Part shown: positions 16,750 through 25,083 of the stretch, piece by piece
Position numbering within the stretch: position 1 is the first letter of the stretch
How the letters are laid out: each line of letters begins with the position of its first letter
NCBI GenBank assembly: GCA_035933635.1
Contig: DASYYY010000031.1
Location: 124,001 to 188,000, forward strand
Direction of reading: 5' to 3'
From: JAKIVR01 sp035933635
Lineage (GTDB): Archaea; Thermoplasmatota; Thermoplasmata; Lutacidiplasmatales; UBA184
DNA: 64,000 nt
Program-made: the position numbers and the translations under genes
Notes under the pieces: generated by a model
Told to the model about the DNA's origin: nothing
The model's input: the letters and a program-made list of their open reading frames with translations, nothing else
Database searches by the model: none

Positions 16750-17666
16750 CCGGCGTCATCTCCGCGCAGAACGTCACCAAACGCTACGGCGAAGTGCTGG
16801 GGCTCAACGGATTCACGGTCGAGGTCCCGCCGGGGATCACCGCCCTCGTCGGCCCCAACGGCGCGGGCAAGTCGACGTTCTTCCGGATCCTGATCGGACA
16901 ACTTCGCGCCGACGGCGGCGAACTCTCGGTGCTGGGGCGGCCGGCCTGGGGCACCGCCACGATCCATCGGGACGTCGGCTACTGCCCGGAGGGCCCGGCG
17001 CTCTACGACTGGATGACCGGCTGGGAGTTCGTCCACTATCTACTGCGGATCGACGGGTACTCCGCTGCCGAGGCCGACCGGCGCACGGCCCAAGCCCTCC
17101 GCGACGTGGGGATGGGGGCCGCCGCCCAGCGCCGCATGAGGGGCTACAGCAAGGGCATGCGCCAGCGCGTGAAGATCGCGCAGGCGATCGCCCACGACCC
17201 CAAGCTGCTCCTGCTCGACGAGCCGCTGAACGGGATCGATCCGGTCGGCCGGGTCGAGCTCCAGGCACTGTTCACCCACCTCGCCGCCGCCGGCCACCAC
17301 GTGCTCGTCAGCTCCCACGTGCTGTACGAGCTCGAGCGGTTGACGCAGGAGGTGGTGATGATCACGAACGGCCGGGTCGTCGCCGAGGGAAACCTGCACC
17401 AGCTGCGGGCCGCGCTCGACGCCCACCCCCAATCGGTGGTGCTGCGGACCCGGGAGCCTCGTAGGCTCGCGCTGCACCTGACCCGCTGGCCCCACGTCAC
17501 AACCCTCGAGTTCGCCGGGGAGGACGCGGTCATCGTGCGCACCCGTTCCCCCGACGAGTTCTACCAGGCGCTCCCGGCGCTCGTGACGGCCGAGCACCTC
17601 CCGATCTTCGAGATGAGCAGTCCGGACGACGACCTCGAGACGCTGTTCCGCTACCTGGCGGCCTGA
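16746..17666 (+). CDS. ABC-2 type transporter ATP-binding protein (second ATPase)
   Basis: A 306-residue ATPase: Walker A GPNGAGKST (about 38-46), signature YSKGMRQRVKIAQ (about 135-147), Walker B LLLLDEPLNGID (about 156-167), H-loop SSHVL. It is similar in layout to the first ATPase but clearly diverged, so this is not a recent duplicate. The ATG at 16746 overlaps the stop of the preceding permease (ATGA). The C-terminal part, with DDDLETLFRYL near the end, matches the regulatory tail of exporters of the NosF/CcmA type. Three bases separate it from the next permease. Confidence 0.9.
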   Translation: MTGVISAQNVTKRYGEVLGLNGFTVEVPPGITALVGPNGAGKSTFFRILIGQLRADGGELSVLGRPAWGTATIHRDVGYCPEGPALYDWMTGWEFVHYLLRIDGYSAAEADRRTAQALRDVGMGAAAQRRMRGYSKGMRQRVKIAQAIAHDPKLLLLDEPLNGIDPVGRVELQALFTHLAAAGHHVLVSSHVLYELERLTQEVVMITNGRVVAEGNLHQLRAALDAHPQSVVLRTREPRRLALHLTRWPHVTTLEFAGEDAVIVRTRSPDEFYQALPALVTAEHLPIFEMSSPDDDLETLFRYLAA

Positions 17667-17669
17667 ACC

Positions 17670-18455
17670 ATGGGCTCGGAGGTGCTCGGACGCGTCGGCG
17701 TCGTCGCCTACGCCGCCTGGCGCGGCGCGCTCGCCGGAGGCAAGGGCATCGCCCTCGCGCTCGTGGCCGCGGTCTATCCGCTGCTCGTGCTCGCGATCGC
17801 CTCCGCGCACCGGAACACCATCGACCTCCTCGCTGCGAGCGAGACGCTCTACTCGCTGCTCTTCCTTCCGATCCTGCTCCTGCTCGTCTGCCTGGTCCTG
17901 GGCGTCGGACAGTTCCGCGGCGAGATCGAGGACGACACGGTCGTCTACCCGATCATGCGCAGCCTACCCCGGCCCGCGCTGGTCGTCGGCAAGTTCCTCG
18001 GCTACGTGGCCGCGGCGCTCGTCTTCCTGCTCCCGGCGACGCTGCTCGGCCCGGTCTTCGCCCTCGCGTTCAATGCCGGCCCCCAGGTCTCCTCCGCCGG
18101 CCTCGGAGCCGCATTGCTCGTCACCACGATCGTGGCGGTGCTGGCCTACGGGGCGCTGTTCGTGCTCCTGGGTCTCCTCACCCGCCAGGCGCTCGTCATC
18201 GGCCTCGTCTACGGGTTCATCTGGGAGACCTTCCTCCCGCTGCTGCCGGGCTCGCTCAAGGAGATCACGCTCGTCTACTATCTGCGAGGGATCGGCGGCG
18301 ACCTCGTCAACGCCGGGCCACTCCTCCAGACACCGCAGGTCGTCGGCCTCCCGACGGCAATCGGGGTACCGCTCGCCTTCGCGTTCGTGGCGCTCGCCCT
18401 CGGCAGCCTCTACATCCGCGATGCCGAGCTCGGCGCGGCTCCCGCCCCGTCGTAG
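17670..18455 (+). CDS. ABC-2 type transporter permease (second permease, NosY-like)
   Basis: The 261-residue product has six Leu/Val/Ala-rich membrane spans, the first at about 25-48 and the last at 225-245. Between spans two and three lies FRGEIEDDTVVYPIMRSLPRPALVVGKF, the polar loop of NosY/ABC-2 permeases that contacts the ATPase. The gene follows the second ATPase after only 3 bases and ends the operon; the next gene converges. Together the four products could make one heteromeric exporter or two related ones. Confidence 0.87.
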   Translation: MGSEVLGRVGVVAYAAWRGALAGGKGIALALVAAVYPLLVLAIASAHRNTIDLLAASETLYSLLFLPILLLLVCLVLGVGQFRGEIEDDTVVYPIMRSLPRPALVVGKFLGYVAAALVFLLPATLLGPVFALAFNAGPQVSSAGLGAALLVTTIVAVLAYGALFVLLGLLTRQALVIGLVYGFIWETFLPLLPGSLKEITLVYYLRGIGGDLVNAGPLLQTPQVVGLPTAIGVPLAFAFVALALGSLYIRDAELGAAPAPS

Positions 18456-18470
18456 GGTGCGTGCTCGAGC

Positions 18471-19469
18471 TCAGGTCACGCGGACCTGTTCGAACACGAC
18501 CACCGCGGCGTTGACGGCGTGGACGTGCACCAGGTAGTTGCCCGTTGGCAGTTTTTGGCCGTTGGCGTAGCTGAGCCGTATCGTCGCGTGGTAGGGGGAG
18601 GTTCCCGCCGGAGTGAGGTGACAGACCGAGTTCGCCTCGGTGCTGTTGGTGAACTCGATCGCGACCCGGAAGTGGGTGGCCGAGACGTTCCCGATCAGCG
18701 TCATCGAGTACACGCTCCCGCCGGAGCCCGTCGCACCCGAGGTCCGGGTGACCCCGACCCACGGTTGGGGAACGAGAGTGGTCGGTTGGATGTGCGGCGT
18801 GTCCTTTCCGGTGAATGCGCTCCAGGGGCTCGTCAGGTTGTACGGCTTCGGCCCGCTGCTGTGGAGCCACCACTGCCAGCGGAACTGGACCTGCAGCCTG
18901 CCGTAGCCGGTGTTCGCCTCGAGCGCGTGCCAGCTCGTCGAGAGCGTGGCGTTGCCGGAGGAGAAGAGCGTCGACATCGGGATCGCACGGCTCACGCGCG
19001 TGGGCGGCGACCACGCGGTCGCCGGGATGCTCGCGTTGTGATGGAGCAGGAAGAGTTGAATCGTCGAACCGGACGCGGTGTAGAAGTTCGCGTCGATCGA
19101 CGGGATGTAGAGTTGGGTCCGTGCGTTCGCCGGGCCGGTCCCGGCCGCTGCCCGGAACTCCACCGTGGCCCCGAGCGTGACGGTCGACGCATGACCGAGG
19201 GTGCCGCGGTGCTGCGCCAGCGGGATCAGCAGTGACCCCGGAGGGGTCGGTGTCGGTGGGGTGCAGCCCAGGGTGGCCGCAGAGTTGGCTCCGCCCGTCA
19301 CCGCCGACGCGCCGGCGCCGCCGAGGGGAGCCCCGCCGACTCCTCCGAGCAGCGCGGACGCCACGATCGCCAGAAGGACGACGGACAGGCCGCGTCGAAT
19401 CCGCGAACCCTCGCGTCGCCCCAACACGCGATGGTGTCGGGGTCCCCGGACCGCACCCGTCGATCGCAT
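18471..19469 (-). CDS. Secreted protein of unknown function
   Basis: The open frame codes for 332 residues. An Arg-rich N-terminus is followed by a hydrophobic segment (GLSVVLLAIVASALLGGVGG, about 27-46), read as a signal peptide or anchor. A shorter version starting nearer that segment is possible. The mature part is Ser/Thr/Asn-rich with beta-strand alternation, Asn-X-Ser/Thr sites and two Cys residues (LGCTPP, NSVCHL). The end, LPTGNYLVHVHAVNAAVVVFEQV, resembles the closing strands of an Ig-like or fibronectin-like domain. No catalytic motif is seen. It converges on the ABC operon with a 15-base gap. Confidence 0.65.
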   Translation of the reverse strand: MRSTGAVRGPRHHRVLGRREGSRIRRGLSVVLLAIVASALLGGVGGAPLGGAGASAVTGGANSAATLGCTPPTPTPPGSLLIPLAQHRGTLGHASTVTLGATVEFRAAAGTGPANARTQLYIPSIDANFYTASGSTIQLFLLHHNASIPATAWSPPTRVSRAIPMSTLFSSGNATLSTSWHALEANTGYGRLQVQFRWQWWLHSSGPKPYNLTSPWSAFTGKDTPHIQPTTLVPQPWVGVTRTSGATGSGGSVYSMTLIGNVSATHFRVAIEFTNSTEANSVCHLTPAGTSPYHATIRLSYANGQKLPTGNYLVHVHAVNAAVVVFEQVRVT

Positions 19470-19598
19470 TCGAGGGTGGATCGGCGCGCGGGAGGTTATC
19501 CACTCCGAATCCAGCTCACAACCCCCTCCCTGGTCGGATAGTGTCCTGGCGCGGGAAAGGGGGCCGCATCCTGATGATGCGGTTCTCGATGGAGCGGC

Positions 19599-20576
19599 GT
19601 GGTCGCGCGGTCCGTCCTCGACTGGCTACTCGAGGCCGACCAGCCGGCGATCCGATATCGTACCCTGACCGAACTCCTCGGTCGACCGAGGAACGACCCC
19701 GAGATCCGAGGGGCGGCCCAGGAGATCCCGCGGAAGGGATGGGTCGCCGAGATTCTCGGAGAGCGCCAGGCCGGAGGGTGGTGGGTCCACGATGAGAACC
19801 TCTACGCCCCGAAGTACCTCGCGACGAACTGGCGGCTGATCGTCCTCTCAGACCTCGGGGTCACGCGGGCCCACCCGGCGGTGCGGGCGTCCTGCGAGTA
19901 CTGGATGCGCCGCATGGCCCTGCGTGGCGGCGGGGTCGGGGGGAACTCGAAGGGCCGCGGTCACCACTGCGTCGTCGGCAACATGACCCGAGCGCTCCTC
20001 CGTCTCGGATACGTCGATGACCCGCGGATCCCGCCGAGCCTCGACTGGCTCGTGGGGACGGCCGATCCGAAGGGAGGTTGGTCGTGCTTCGGCCTCGGCC
20101 GCACGCTCGATTCGTGGGAGGGTCTCAGTGCGTTCGCCGCCTACCCTCGCGAGCGCTGGACCCCTGCGATGACCGAGTGCGTCGAGAGGGCGGCGCAGTT
20201 CTACCTCGAACGCGAGCTCCATCGCCAGGGCGACCGGTATCCGCCATGGTTCCGGCTCCACTACCCGGTCCACTACTACTACGACCTGCTCGTCGGGCTC
20301 GAGACGCTGACGGGGCTCGGCTACGGGCGCGACCCGAGACTCCGGTACGCGCTCGCGTGGCTGAGGAACAAGCGGCGTCGCGACGGCCGGTGGAACCTCG
20401 AGGCGGTCCACCCGGACGTTCAAGGTCCGGTCGCCGCGTGGTTCCGCGCCCACCCGAAACAGCGCCCGTTCCCCTGGGCGCTGGAGCGGGTCGGCCGGCC
20501 CAGCAAGATGGTCACGCTCCGGGCGCTCCTCGTGCTCGGCCGGGTCGGCGGCGAAGTCTCCGGCGGCGCGGCGTGA
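19599..20576 (+). CDS. Alpha/alpha-toroid protein (prenyltransferase/squalene-oxidase repeat-like)
   Basis: A 325-residue soluble protein with recurring helical-hairpin units ending in short aromatic/Gly motifs: GGWWVHDENLY (about 60), DPKGGWSCFGLG (about 155), RRDGRWNLEA (about 260). Such QW-like motifs characterise the prenyltransferase/squalene cyclase alpha-alpha toroid. The catalytic DXDD or DCTAE motifs of terpene cyclases are not seen, so cyclase activity is doubtful. The pattern PWFRLHYPVHYYYDLLVGLE recurs in uncharacterised toroid proteins of archaea and bacteria. The start is GTG at 19599. It is a single gene convergent with the secreted protein at 20.6 kb. Confidence 0.65.
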   Translation: MVARSVLDWLLEADQPAIRYRTLTELLGRPRNDPEIRGAAQEIPRKGWVAEILGERQAGGWWVHDENLYAPKYLATNWRLIVLSDLGVTRAHPAVRASCEYWMRRMALRGGGVGGNSKGRGHHCVVGNMTRALLRLGYVDDPRIPPSLDWLVGTADPKGGWSCFGLGRTLDSWEGLSAFAAYPRERWTPAMTECVERAAQFYLERELHRQGDRYPPWFRLHYPVHYYYDLLVGLETLTGLGYGRDPRLRYALAWLRNKRRRDGRWNLEAVHPDVQGPVAAWFRAHPKQRPFPWALERVGRPSKMVTLRALLVLGRVGGEVSGGAA

Positions 20577-20608
20577 CCACGCCCCACGGGCGGTCGTCCG
20601 CGCGCGGA

Positions 20609-21625
20609 TCAGCGGACCGTCAGGCTCGTGACCTGCCAGCCGAAGCCGTGGGCCGCCGTGGCGTCCAACGAGGCCTTGGCCACCCCGACGCGGTACTCGT
20701 AGACGTCGGTGTCGACGAAGAGCTGGACCTGGTAGTAGACCGCGTAGTGGTGGTGCCGGTCGAAGTGCCATCCGGCGTGGCCTTGGCTCGGCGCGTTCGA
20801 GACGATCGACTCGTAGCCGCTGAGATTGATCGTCGAAACCGAGGAGTTCCACGCGGTCCCGTAGCTGGTGTTCAAGCCCGCAGTGCACGGCGCCGTCGTC
20901 GCGCAATAGGCGCTGTTCGGGCCGTAGGCGAACCAGTTGATCGACGTCGAATTGTCGGTGGTATTGCCCCACTCGTCGTAGCAGTAGGGATTGTTGTAGT
21001 TGGAGTAGCAGCTCCCGATCGTGGTGAAGTTCACCGGGTAGTACGAACCGTTGGTGAGGTCCCGCACGTAGCCGTCGACGTAGATCAGCGCGTCGGCGAG
21101 GATCCCGCAGTCCCCCTGCGTCTCGTTGTAGTCGTAGCTCGCATTCGTGGGGTCGACGTAGTGGGTCCTCTGGACCGGGCAACTGGCCGGGCGGAACGCC
21201 ATGGCGTCGGTGAGGGCGGCCCGGATCGTCCAGCCCACGGTGATGTTCGTCGCCCCCGCCGTGGTCGGCACCACGGGGAGGGCGAACTGCACGCCCCCCT
21301 GCAGATCGGACGACGAGGCGCCCCCGACGCCCCCGAAGCCGTTGCCGCAGGGGGTCCGTGAGTCGCCCGAACCGGCCCAGCTCCCGATGCCCGTCCTCAG
21401 GGAGAACGTCGAGGCATGGAGCACTCGCGCCACCGAGCAGCGCGTCGACTGCGAGTAGCCGAAGGTCGAATAGTTGCCCTTGAACGGTGCGACGTAGACC
21501 GCCGCCTCCGAGGAGGACGCCAGCAGGAGGACCACGAGCCCCGTGCAGGCGAACGCATGAACGAAGGAGATCGCTCGCTGCCGACGTGGGGGCCCCGGTC
21601 GCGAAGCTCCTCCGTCGGCGACCAT
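20609..21625 (-). CDS. Secreted protein of unknown function, N-glycosylation-site rich
   Basis: Starting at the ATG at 21625 (338 residues) puts a signal peptide, SFVHAFACTGLVVLLLASS, near residues 20-38; an ATG 53 codons upstream would displace it. The mature protein is Tyr/Asn/Ser/Gly-rich, with about ten Cys residues that may pair and many Asn-X-Ser/Thr sites, and reads as an extracellular all-beta protein. The region DRHHHYAVYYQVQLFVDTDVYEY near the end is a long beta segment. No known domain is recognised. Style resembles the other secreted proteins of the window but there is no clear sequence similarity. Confidence 0.7.
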   Translation of the reverse strand: MVADGGASRPGPPRRQRAISFVHAFACTGLVVLLLASSSEAAVYVAPFKGNYSTFGYSQSTRCSVARVLHASTFSLRTGIGSWAGSGDSRTPCGNGFGGVGGASSSDLQGGVQFALPVVPTTAGATNITVGWTIRAALTDAMAFRPASCPVQRTHYVDPTNASYDYNETQGDCGILADALIYVDGYVRDLTNGSYYPVNFTTIGSCYSNYNNPYCYDEWGNTTDNSTSINWFAYGPNSAYCATTAPCTAGLNTSYGTAWNSSVSTINLSGYESIVSNAPSQGHAGWHFDRHHHYAVYYQVQLFVDTDVYEYRVGVAKASLDATAAHGFGWQVTSLTVR

Positions 21626-21764
21626 GGGCCCCGACCGGACCGCCGGAGTTTGAGCCTTTGCTCGGGCGTAGGTCTCCGCCGCAGGGTGGCACTTGGGACC
21701 TCGGGCTCGCCGCATATCGGAGTGATGCGCGACGGCCGTGCATCGGCGCCGGCGCCCGCGAACT

Positions 21765-22664
21765 TCACTCGCTCGCGGCCTCACCCTTGCGATCGGGAGG
21801 TGCCGCGGAGGTCGCCGGGGCGGACCACCGGGCGCGCGCCCACATCGCGAGACGGACGAGGAGGTAGAGCCCGAAGACGAACGAGGTGATGTACACGCTG
21901 ACCGGGTAGGGTTCGTACCAGCCCACGAACAACCCGACCCAGGTCGCGGTCAGCGCGACTCCGACGGCGATGAGGATCGCCACGAGCGGCCGGTCCGACA
22001 GACGTACCGCGATGGCGGCGGGCGTGACGGTGAGCGAGAAGATCAGTAGCACGCCGACCACCTGGATGGCCATCGAGACGGTGACCGCGACGAGCAGCAT
22101 GAACGCGATCTGAAGCGCAAGGAGCGGCATGCCCTTGGCCTCGGCGACGTCCTCGTCGAGGGCGGAGAACAGGAGCGGTCGGTAGACGACGAGGCACGCC
22201 AGGAGGATGGCGACGAACGCCTCGAAGGTCAGGAGGACCGCCGCCGGACTGATCCCGAGGATCTCCCCGAAGAGCAACGAGTAGACCTCGTTCGCGCTCG
22301 CCCCGCGGTAGAGGCTCACGAACAAGAGCCCGAGACCGAGCATGAAGGCGAGGACCGTCCCCGTCTCCATGTCCCGCGAGGAGGCCCTGCGGCCGAGTAG
22401 GGCGATACCGGTACCGCTCCCCCCCGTGAACACGAGCAGCCCGTAGACCGGATTGACGCCGAGGAGAACGGCGGCGGCGCCTCCGGCGAAGCCGGTGTGG
22501 GCGAGGGCGTGCGCGGCGAACGTCGAGCGCCGGAGGATCACGAGGTAACCGACGACCCCCGCGATGACGGCGATCAGTCCGCCCGCTTCGAAGGCGTCGA
22601 CCATGAACTGGTAGTGCAGCATCTGCTGCAGGTCGCCGATGATGTCGGGGCTGAAACCGGTCAT
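21765..22664 (-). CDS. Metal ABC transporter permease (ZnuB/MntB family, ABC-3)
   Basis: The 299-residue permease has eight to nine hydrophobic spans and family landmarks: HYQFMVDAFEAGGLIAVIAG at the start, STFAAHALAHTGFAGGAAA (the H-x-x-x-H metal-path segment, about 48-66), EVYSLLFGEILGIS near 125 and the span after MLLVAVTVSMAIQVVGVLL, typical of ABC-3 permeases for Zn, Mn or Fe. The ATG at 22664 overlaps the stop of the ATPase gene (ATGA), so it is coupled to it. It ends the four-gene metal operon. Imports the metal delivered by the binding protein at 23.6 kb. Confidence 0.92.
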   Translation of the reverse strand: MTGFSPDIIGDLQQMLHYQFMVDAFEAGGLIAVIAGVVGYLVILRRSTFAAHALAHTGFAGGAAAVLLGVNPVYGLLVFTGGSGTGIALLGRRASSRDMETGTVLAFMLGLGLLFVSLYRGASANEVYSLLFGEILGISPAAVLLTFEAFVAILLACLVVYRPLLFSALDEDVAEAKGMPLLALQIAFMLLVAVTVSMAIQVVGVLLIFSLTVTPAAIAVRLSDRPLVAILIAVGVALTATWVGLFVGWYEPYPVSVYITSFVFGLYLLVRLAMWARARWSAPATSAAPPDRKGEAASE

Positions 22665-23554
22665 CCGGAGCCCGTCCCGGGAGTACCCCCGCCCGCCGCC
22701 TCGCCCTCGTGGTGGTCCTCGCCCCCCACGAGCTCGCCTTCGACGTGGGCCTCGCCCCCGACGATGACGAAGTGGCCCCGGGAGTCGCGGAGGACCTCGA
22801 CGGGGACCCCGTAGAGCCGACTGAGCCGGTCCGAGGTGAGCACCTCGGCCGGGCGCCCGACGGCGACCTGGCCGTTGGCGACGTAGATGACGGTGTCCAG
22901 GAAGGGGATCAGCGGATTGATGTCATGCGCCACGAGCAGCGCGGCGGCTCCCCGGTCACGGACGACCCGATGTACTAGCCCGACCAGCTCGCGGGCGCGT
23001 CGCAGGTCGAGGTTCGCGAGCGGCTCGTCCAACAGGAGCAAGCGCGGGTCGCTCACCAGCGCCTCGGCGAGGTAGATCCGCTGCAGCTCCCCGCCCGAGA
23101 GCGCGCTGAGGGGCCGGTCGGCCAGCTCGACGGCCCCCACCGATTCGACCGCACGCCAGGCCGCCTCCGTCTCCTCCCGACCGGCGACGGGGAATCCCCA
23201 CCGATGGCCCGAGCGACCCAGACGAACCAGGTCGATCGCCCGCACGTGGGTGTCGTAGTCGATCGAGTGGCGCTGCGGGACGTAGCCGATGGTCCCGCTT
23301 CCACGGCGGGGCGGTGCGCCGAACACCTCCAGGGCGCCCGCGAACGGCCGTCGCAGACCGAGGAGCAATCGGAACAGCGTCGTCTTGCCCGCGCCGTTCG
23401 GTCCGATGACCGCCACGAACCCCCCCGCGGGTACCTCGAAGCTGGCCCCCGACCAGACGAGCGTGCTCCCGTAGCTCGCGGCCAAGCCGCGGGCCGCGAC
23501 GACCGGTGGTACTCCCACGACCGGTCCCGCGACGCCGGCCGGCCCCGCCCCCAT
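22661..23554 (-). CDS. Metal ABC transporter ATP-binding protein (ZnuC-like)
   Basis: From the ATG at 23554 the protein has 297 residues with Walker A GPNGAGKTT (about 47-55), the Q-loop region GYVPQRHSID, signature LSGGELQRIYLAEAL (about 148-162) and Walker B LLLLDEPLANLD. This is the zinc/manganese uptake group. After the usual end near residue 250 there is an extension with alternating His and acidic residues (GEAHVEGE, GEDHHEGE), which could hold metal and sense cytoplasmic load. It lies 5 bases after the binding-protein gene and overlaps the permease by 4. Confidence 0.92.
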   Translation of the reverse strand: MGAGPAGVAGPVVGVPPVVAARGLAASYGSTLVWSGASFEVPAGGFVAVIGPNGAGKTTLFRLLLGLRRPFAGALEVFGAPPRRGSGTIGYVPQRHSIDYDTHVRAIDLVRLGRSGHRWGFPVAGREETEAAWRAVESVGAVELADRPLSALSGGELQRIYLAEALVSDPRLLLLDEPLANLDLRRARELVGLVHRVVRDRGAAALLVAHDINPLIPFLDTVIYVANGQVAVGRPAEVLTSDRLSRLYGVPVEVLRDSRGHFVIVGGEAHVEGELVGGEDHHEGEAAGGGTPGTGSG

Positions 23555-23559
23555 ACGGC

Positions 23560-24585
23560 TCACTGTCCGAGCGCCGCCTGGTTGAGCCCGTTCTGGAGGC
23601 TGGCGAGCTCGGCCGCCATCCAGAACTGGAAGGTCTCCGAGGGCGGCTGGATCGTCTCCGTGACTCCGATGACCGAGACGTTGTGCTGCGTGGCGATCGT
23701 CTTCATCTCTTGGGTGAGCGGCGTCACGGTCTGCTCGTTGTAGACCAGGACGGTGACGTTGCCGCCCTCGAGCTGGTTCTGGAACTCCGCGATGCTTTGG
23801 CTCGGCGGATCGTAGCCCTCGGCGACCGCCTTCATGAAGGCGTACGGCGAGACCAGGTCGAGACCCGTCGAGTTGGCCATGTAGGCGAAGATGCTCTCGG
23901 TCGACGCGACCTCGGCTCGGGCCGATACGTTCGGCTGGCCCGAGCCCCAGTGGGCGTCGATGTAGGCCTCCTGCCCCCAGACCGGGGCGAGCGAGGCGTT
24001 CAGCGCGGCATACTGGCTGTGAAAGTACCCGCGGTCGGTCGGATCGACCTGAACGAGGCCGGTGTACATCGCCCCGACGACGCGAAGGACGTAGGACTGG
24101 CCATACCAGAAATGCGGGTTGGACCCGGCGGGGATCCCCAACAGGTTGGCGACATTGAGCACGACCTGCCCGGGCGAATTGCTCGCGGAGATGAGCTGCG
24201 CGCACCAGGCGTCGTAGCCGTCACCGTTCTCGATCACGAACTGGGCGTTCGCCACGGCGACGGCGTCCGAGGTATTGCTCTCGTACTCGTGGGGGTCGGC
24301 GTTCGGGTCGGATACGATGCTCAGCACGTGGACGTGCGATCCCCCCAGCTGGGCGACGAGGCTGCCCCAGAAGTTCTCGGCGGCGACCACCTCGACCACC
24401 CCGGAGTGACCGGACGCGTTCGGGGCGGGGGCGAGATAGTGGAGGGCTGCGACCGTCCCCCCTCCCACGGCCACAACGGCCACGATCACGGCGATGGCCG
24501 TGCGCGAGATCCCCCCGCGCGATCGGGGCCGGATGGTCTGCGAGGGCTCCGCCCCGACGTCCCCGGGCGCCCCGCCCGACGCCAC
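23560..24585 (-). CDS. Metal-binding lipoprotein/anchored receptor of ABC transporter (ZnuA/TroA family)
   Basis: The start is taken as GTG at 24585 (341 residues); TTG at 24597 is equally possible, and both lie just after the regulator's stop. A hydrophobic N-terminal anchor (AIAVIVAVVAVGGGTVAAL, about 33-51) precedes the cluster-A9 receptor. Metal ligands can be placed at DPHEYE (about 100-105), NPHFWYG (about 160) and NEQTVTP near 290. The long backbone helix between the lobes follows SARAEVAST. It captures Zn, Mn or another divalent metal outside the membrane. No His-rich loop as in enteric ZnuA, so Mn cannot be ruled out. Confidence 0.88.
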   Translation of the reverse strand: MASGGAPGDVGAEPSQTIRPRSRGGISRTAIAVIVAVVAVGGGTVAALHYLAPAPNASGHSGVVEVVAAENFWGSLVAQLGGSHVHVLSIVSDPNADPHEYESNTSDAVAVANAQFVIENGDGYDAWCAQLISASNSPGQVVLNVANLLGIPAGSNPHFWYGQSYVLRVVGAMYTGLVQVDPTDRGYFHSQYAALNASLAPVWGQEAYIDAHWGSGQPNVSARAEVASTESIFAYMANSTGLDLVSPYAFMKAVAEGYDPPSQSIAEFQNQLEGGNVTVLVYNEQTVTPLTQEMKTIATQHNVSVIGVTETIQPPSETFQFWMAAELASLQNGLNQAALGQ

Positions 24586-24601
24586 ACCCTCCGCCAAGGG
24601 C

Positions 24602-25024
24602 TCACTCGTCCTTGGCACACGGGGCGATCGGCTCGCCGTGAGGGCACTCGCGGGGGTGCTGTTCCGCCGCGCACAACCGCTCGATCGTCCGGTGCGAGAT
24701 GGCGAGGTCGACCTCCTTGGCCGCCGCGCAGACCGCCTCGGGCGGCAGGCCGATCCCACTGAACAGGCGCTCGGCGATGCGGTGATGCCGTTGGTACTCC
24801 ACGAGCGTCGAGCGCCCCTTGGCCGTCAACCGCGATTTCCCGCGGTATCGTACGACGAGTCCGCGCGATTCGAGGGGGGTGAGGTGGCCGAGGGCCGAGG
24901 GCGGACGGACGCGGAGCGCGAGCGCAATGGCATTCAGCGCGGCCCCGCGGTCGGTGGTCTCCGCCGAGGCGATGGCACGCAGCGCGTCGACCTGCCGACG
25001 GCTCAGCTGCTGGAGCGTCTCCAT
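24602..25024 (-). CDS. DtxR/MntR-family metal-dependent transcriptional regulator
   Basis: The 140-residue protein has an N-terminal winged helix (residues ~5-65; recognition region around PPSALGHLTPLESRGLVVRYRGKSRLT shows the wing), then a metal-binding dimerisation domain with EYQRHHRIAERLFSGIGL (about 74-91), the family signature holding His/Glu ligands, and HPRECPHGEPI near the end. No C-terminal SH3-like domain is present, as in MntR/short forms. It is the first gene of the metal-uptake operon and its promoter is embedded in palindromes that likely are its own operator, so autoregulation with metal as co-repressor is inferred. Confidence 0.9.
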   Translation of the reverse strand: METLQQLSRRQVDALRAIASAETTDRGAALNAIALALRVRPPSALGHLTPLESRGLVVRYRGKSRLTAKGRSTLVEYQRHHRIAERLFSGIGLPPEAVCAAAKEVDLAISHRTIERLCAAEQHPRECPHGEPIAPCAKDE

Positions 25025-25044
25025 GCCCCGAAGGAGCGGAGCGT

Positions 25045-25083
25045 CCTATATATTGGTAGGCCTAATTTTTAGGGCGTACTAAA
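25045..25083 (-). promoter_or_regulatory. Promoter and palindromic operator of the metal-uptake operon
   Basis: A TATA box (minus strand CCAATATATAGG, 25045-25056) sits 26 bases before the ATG at 25024, implying a leaderless message. Directly upstream are three overlapping palindromes: TAGGCCTA at 25057-25064, CCTAA-TTT-TTAGG at 25061-25073, and TTTAG-6-CTAAA at 25068-25083. The TTAGG/CCTAA arms resemble DtxR/IdeR boxes. Their position against the BRE side of the TATA box would let a bound repressor block TBP/TFB. They also cover the last codons of the MEDS gene. Confidence 0.7.
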
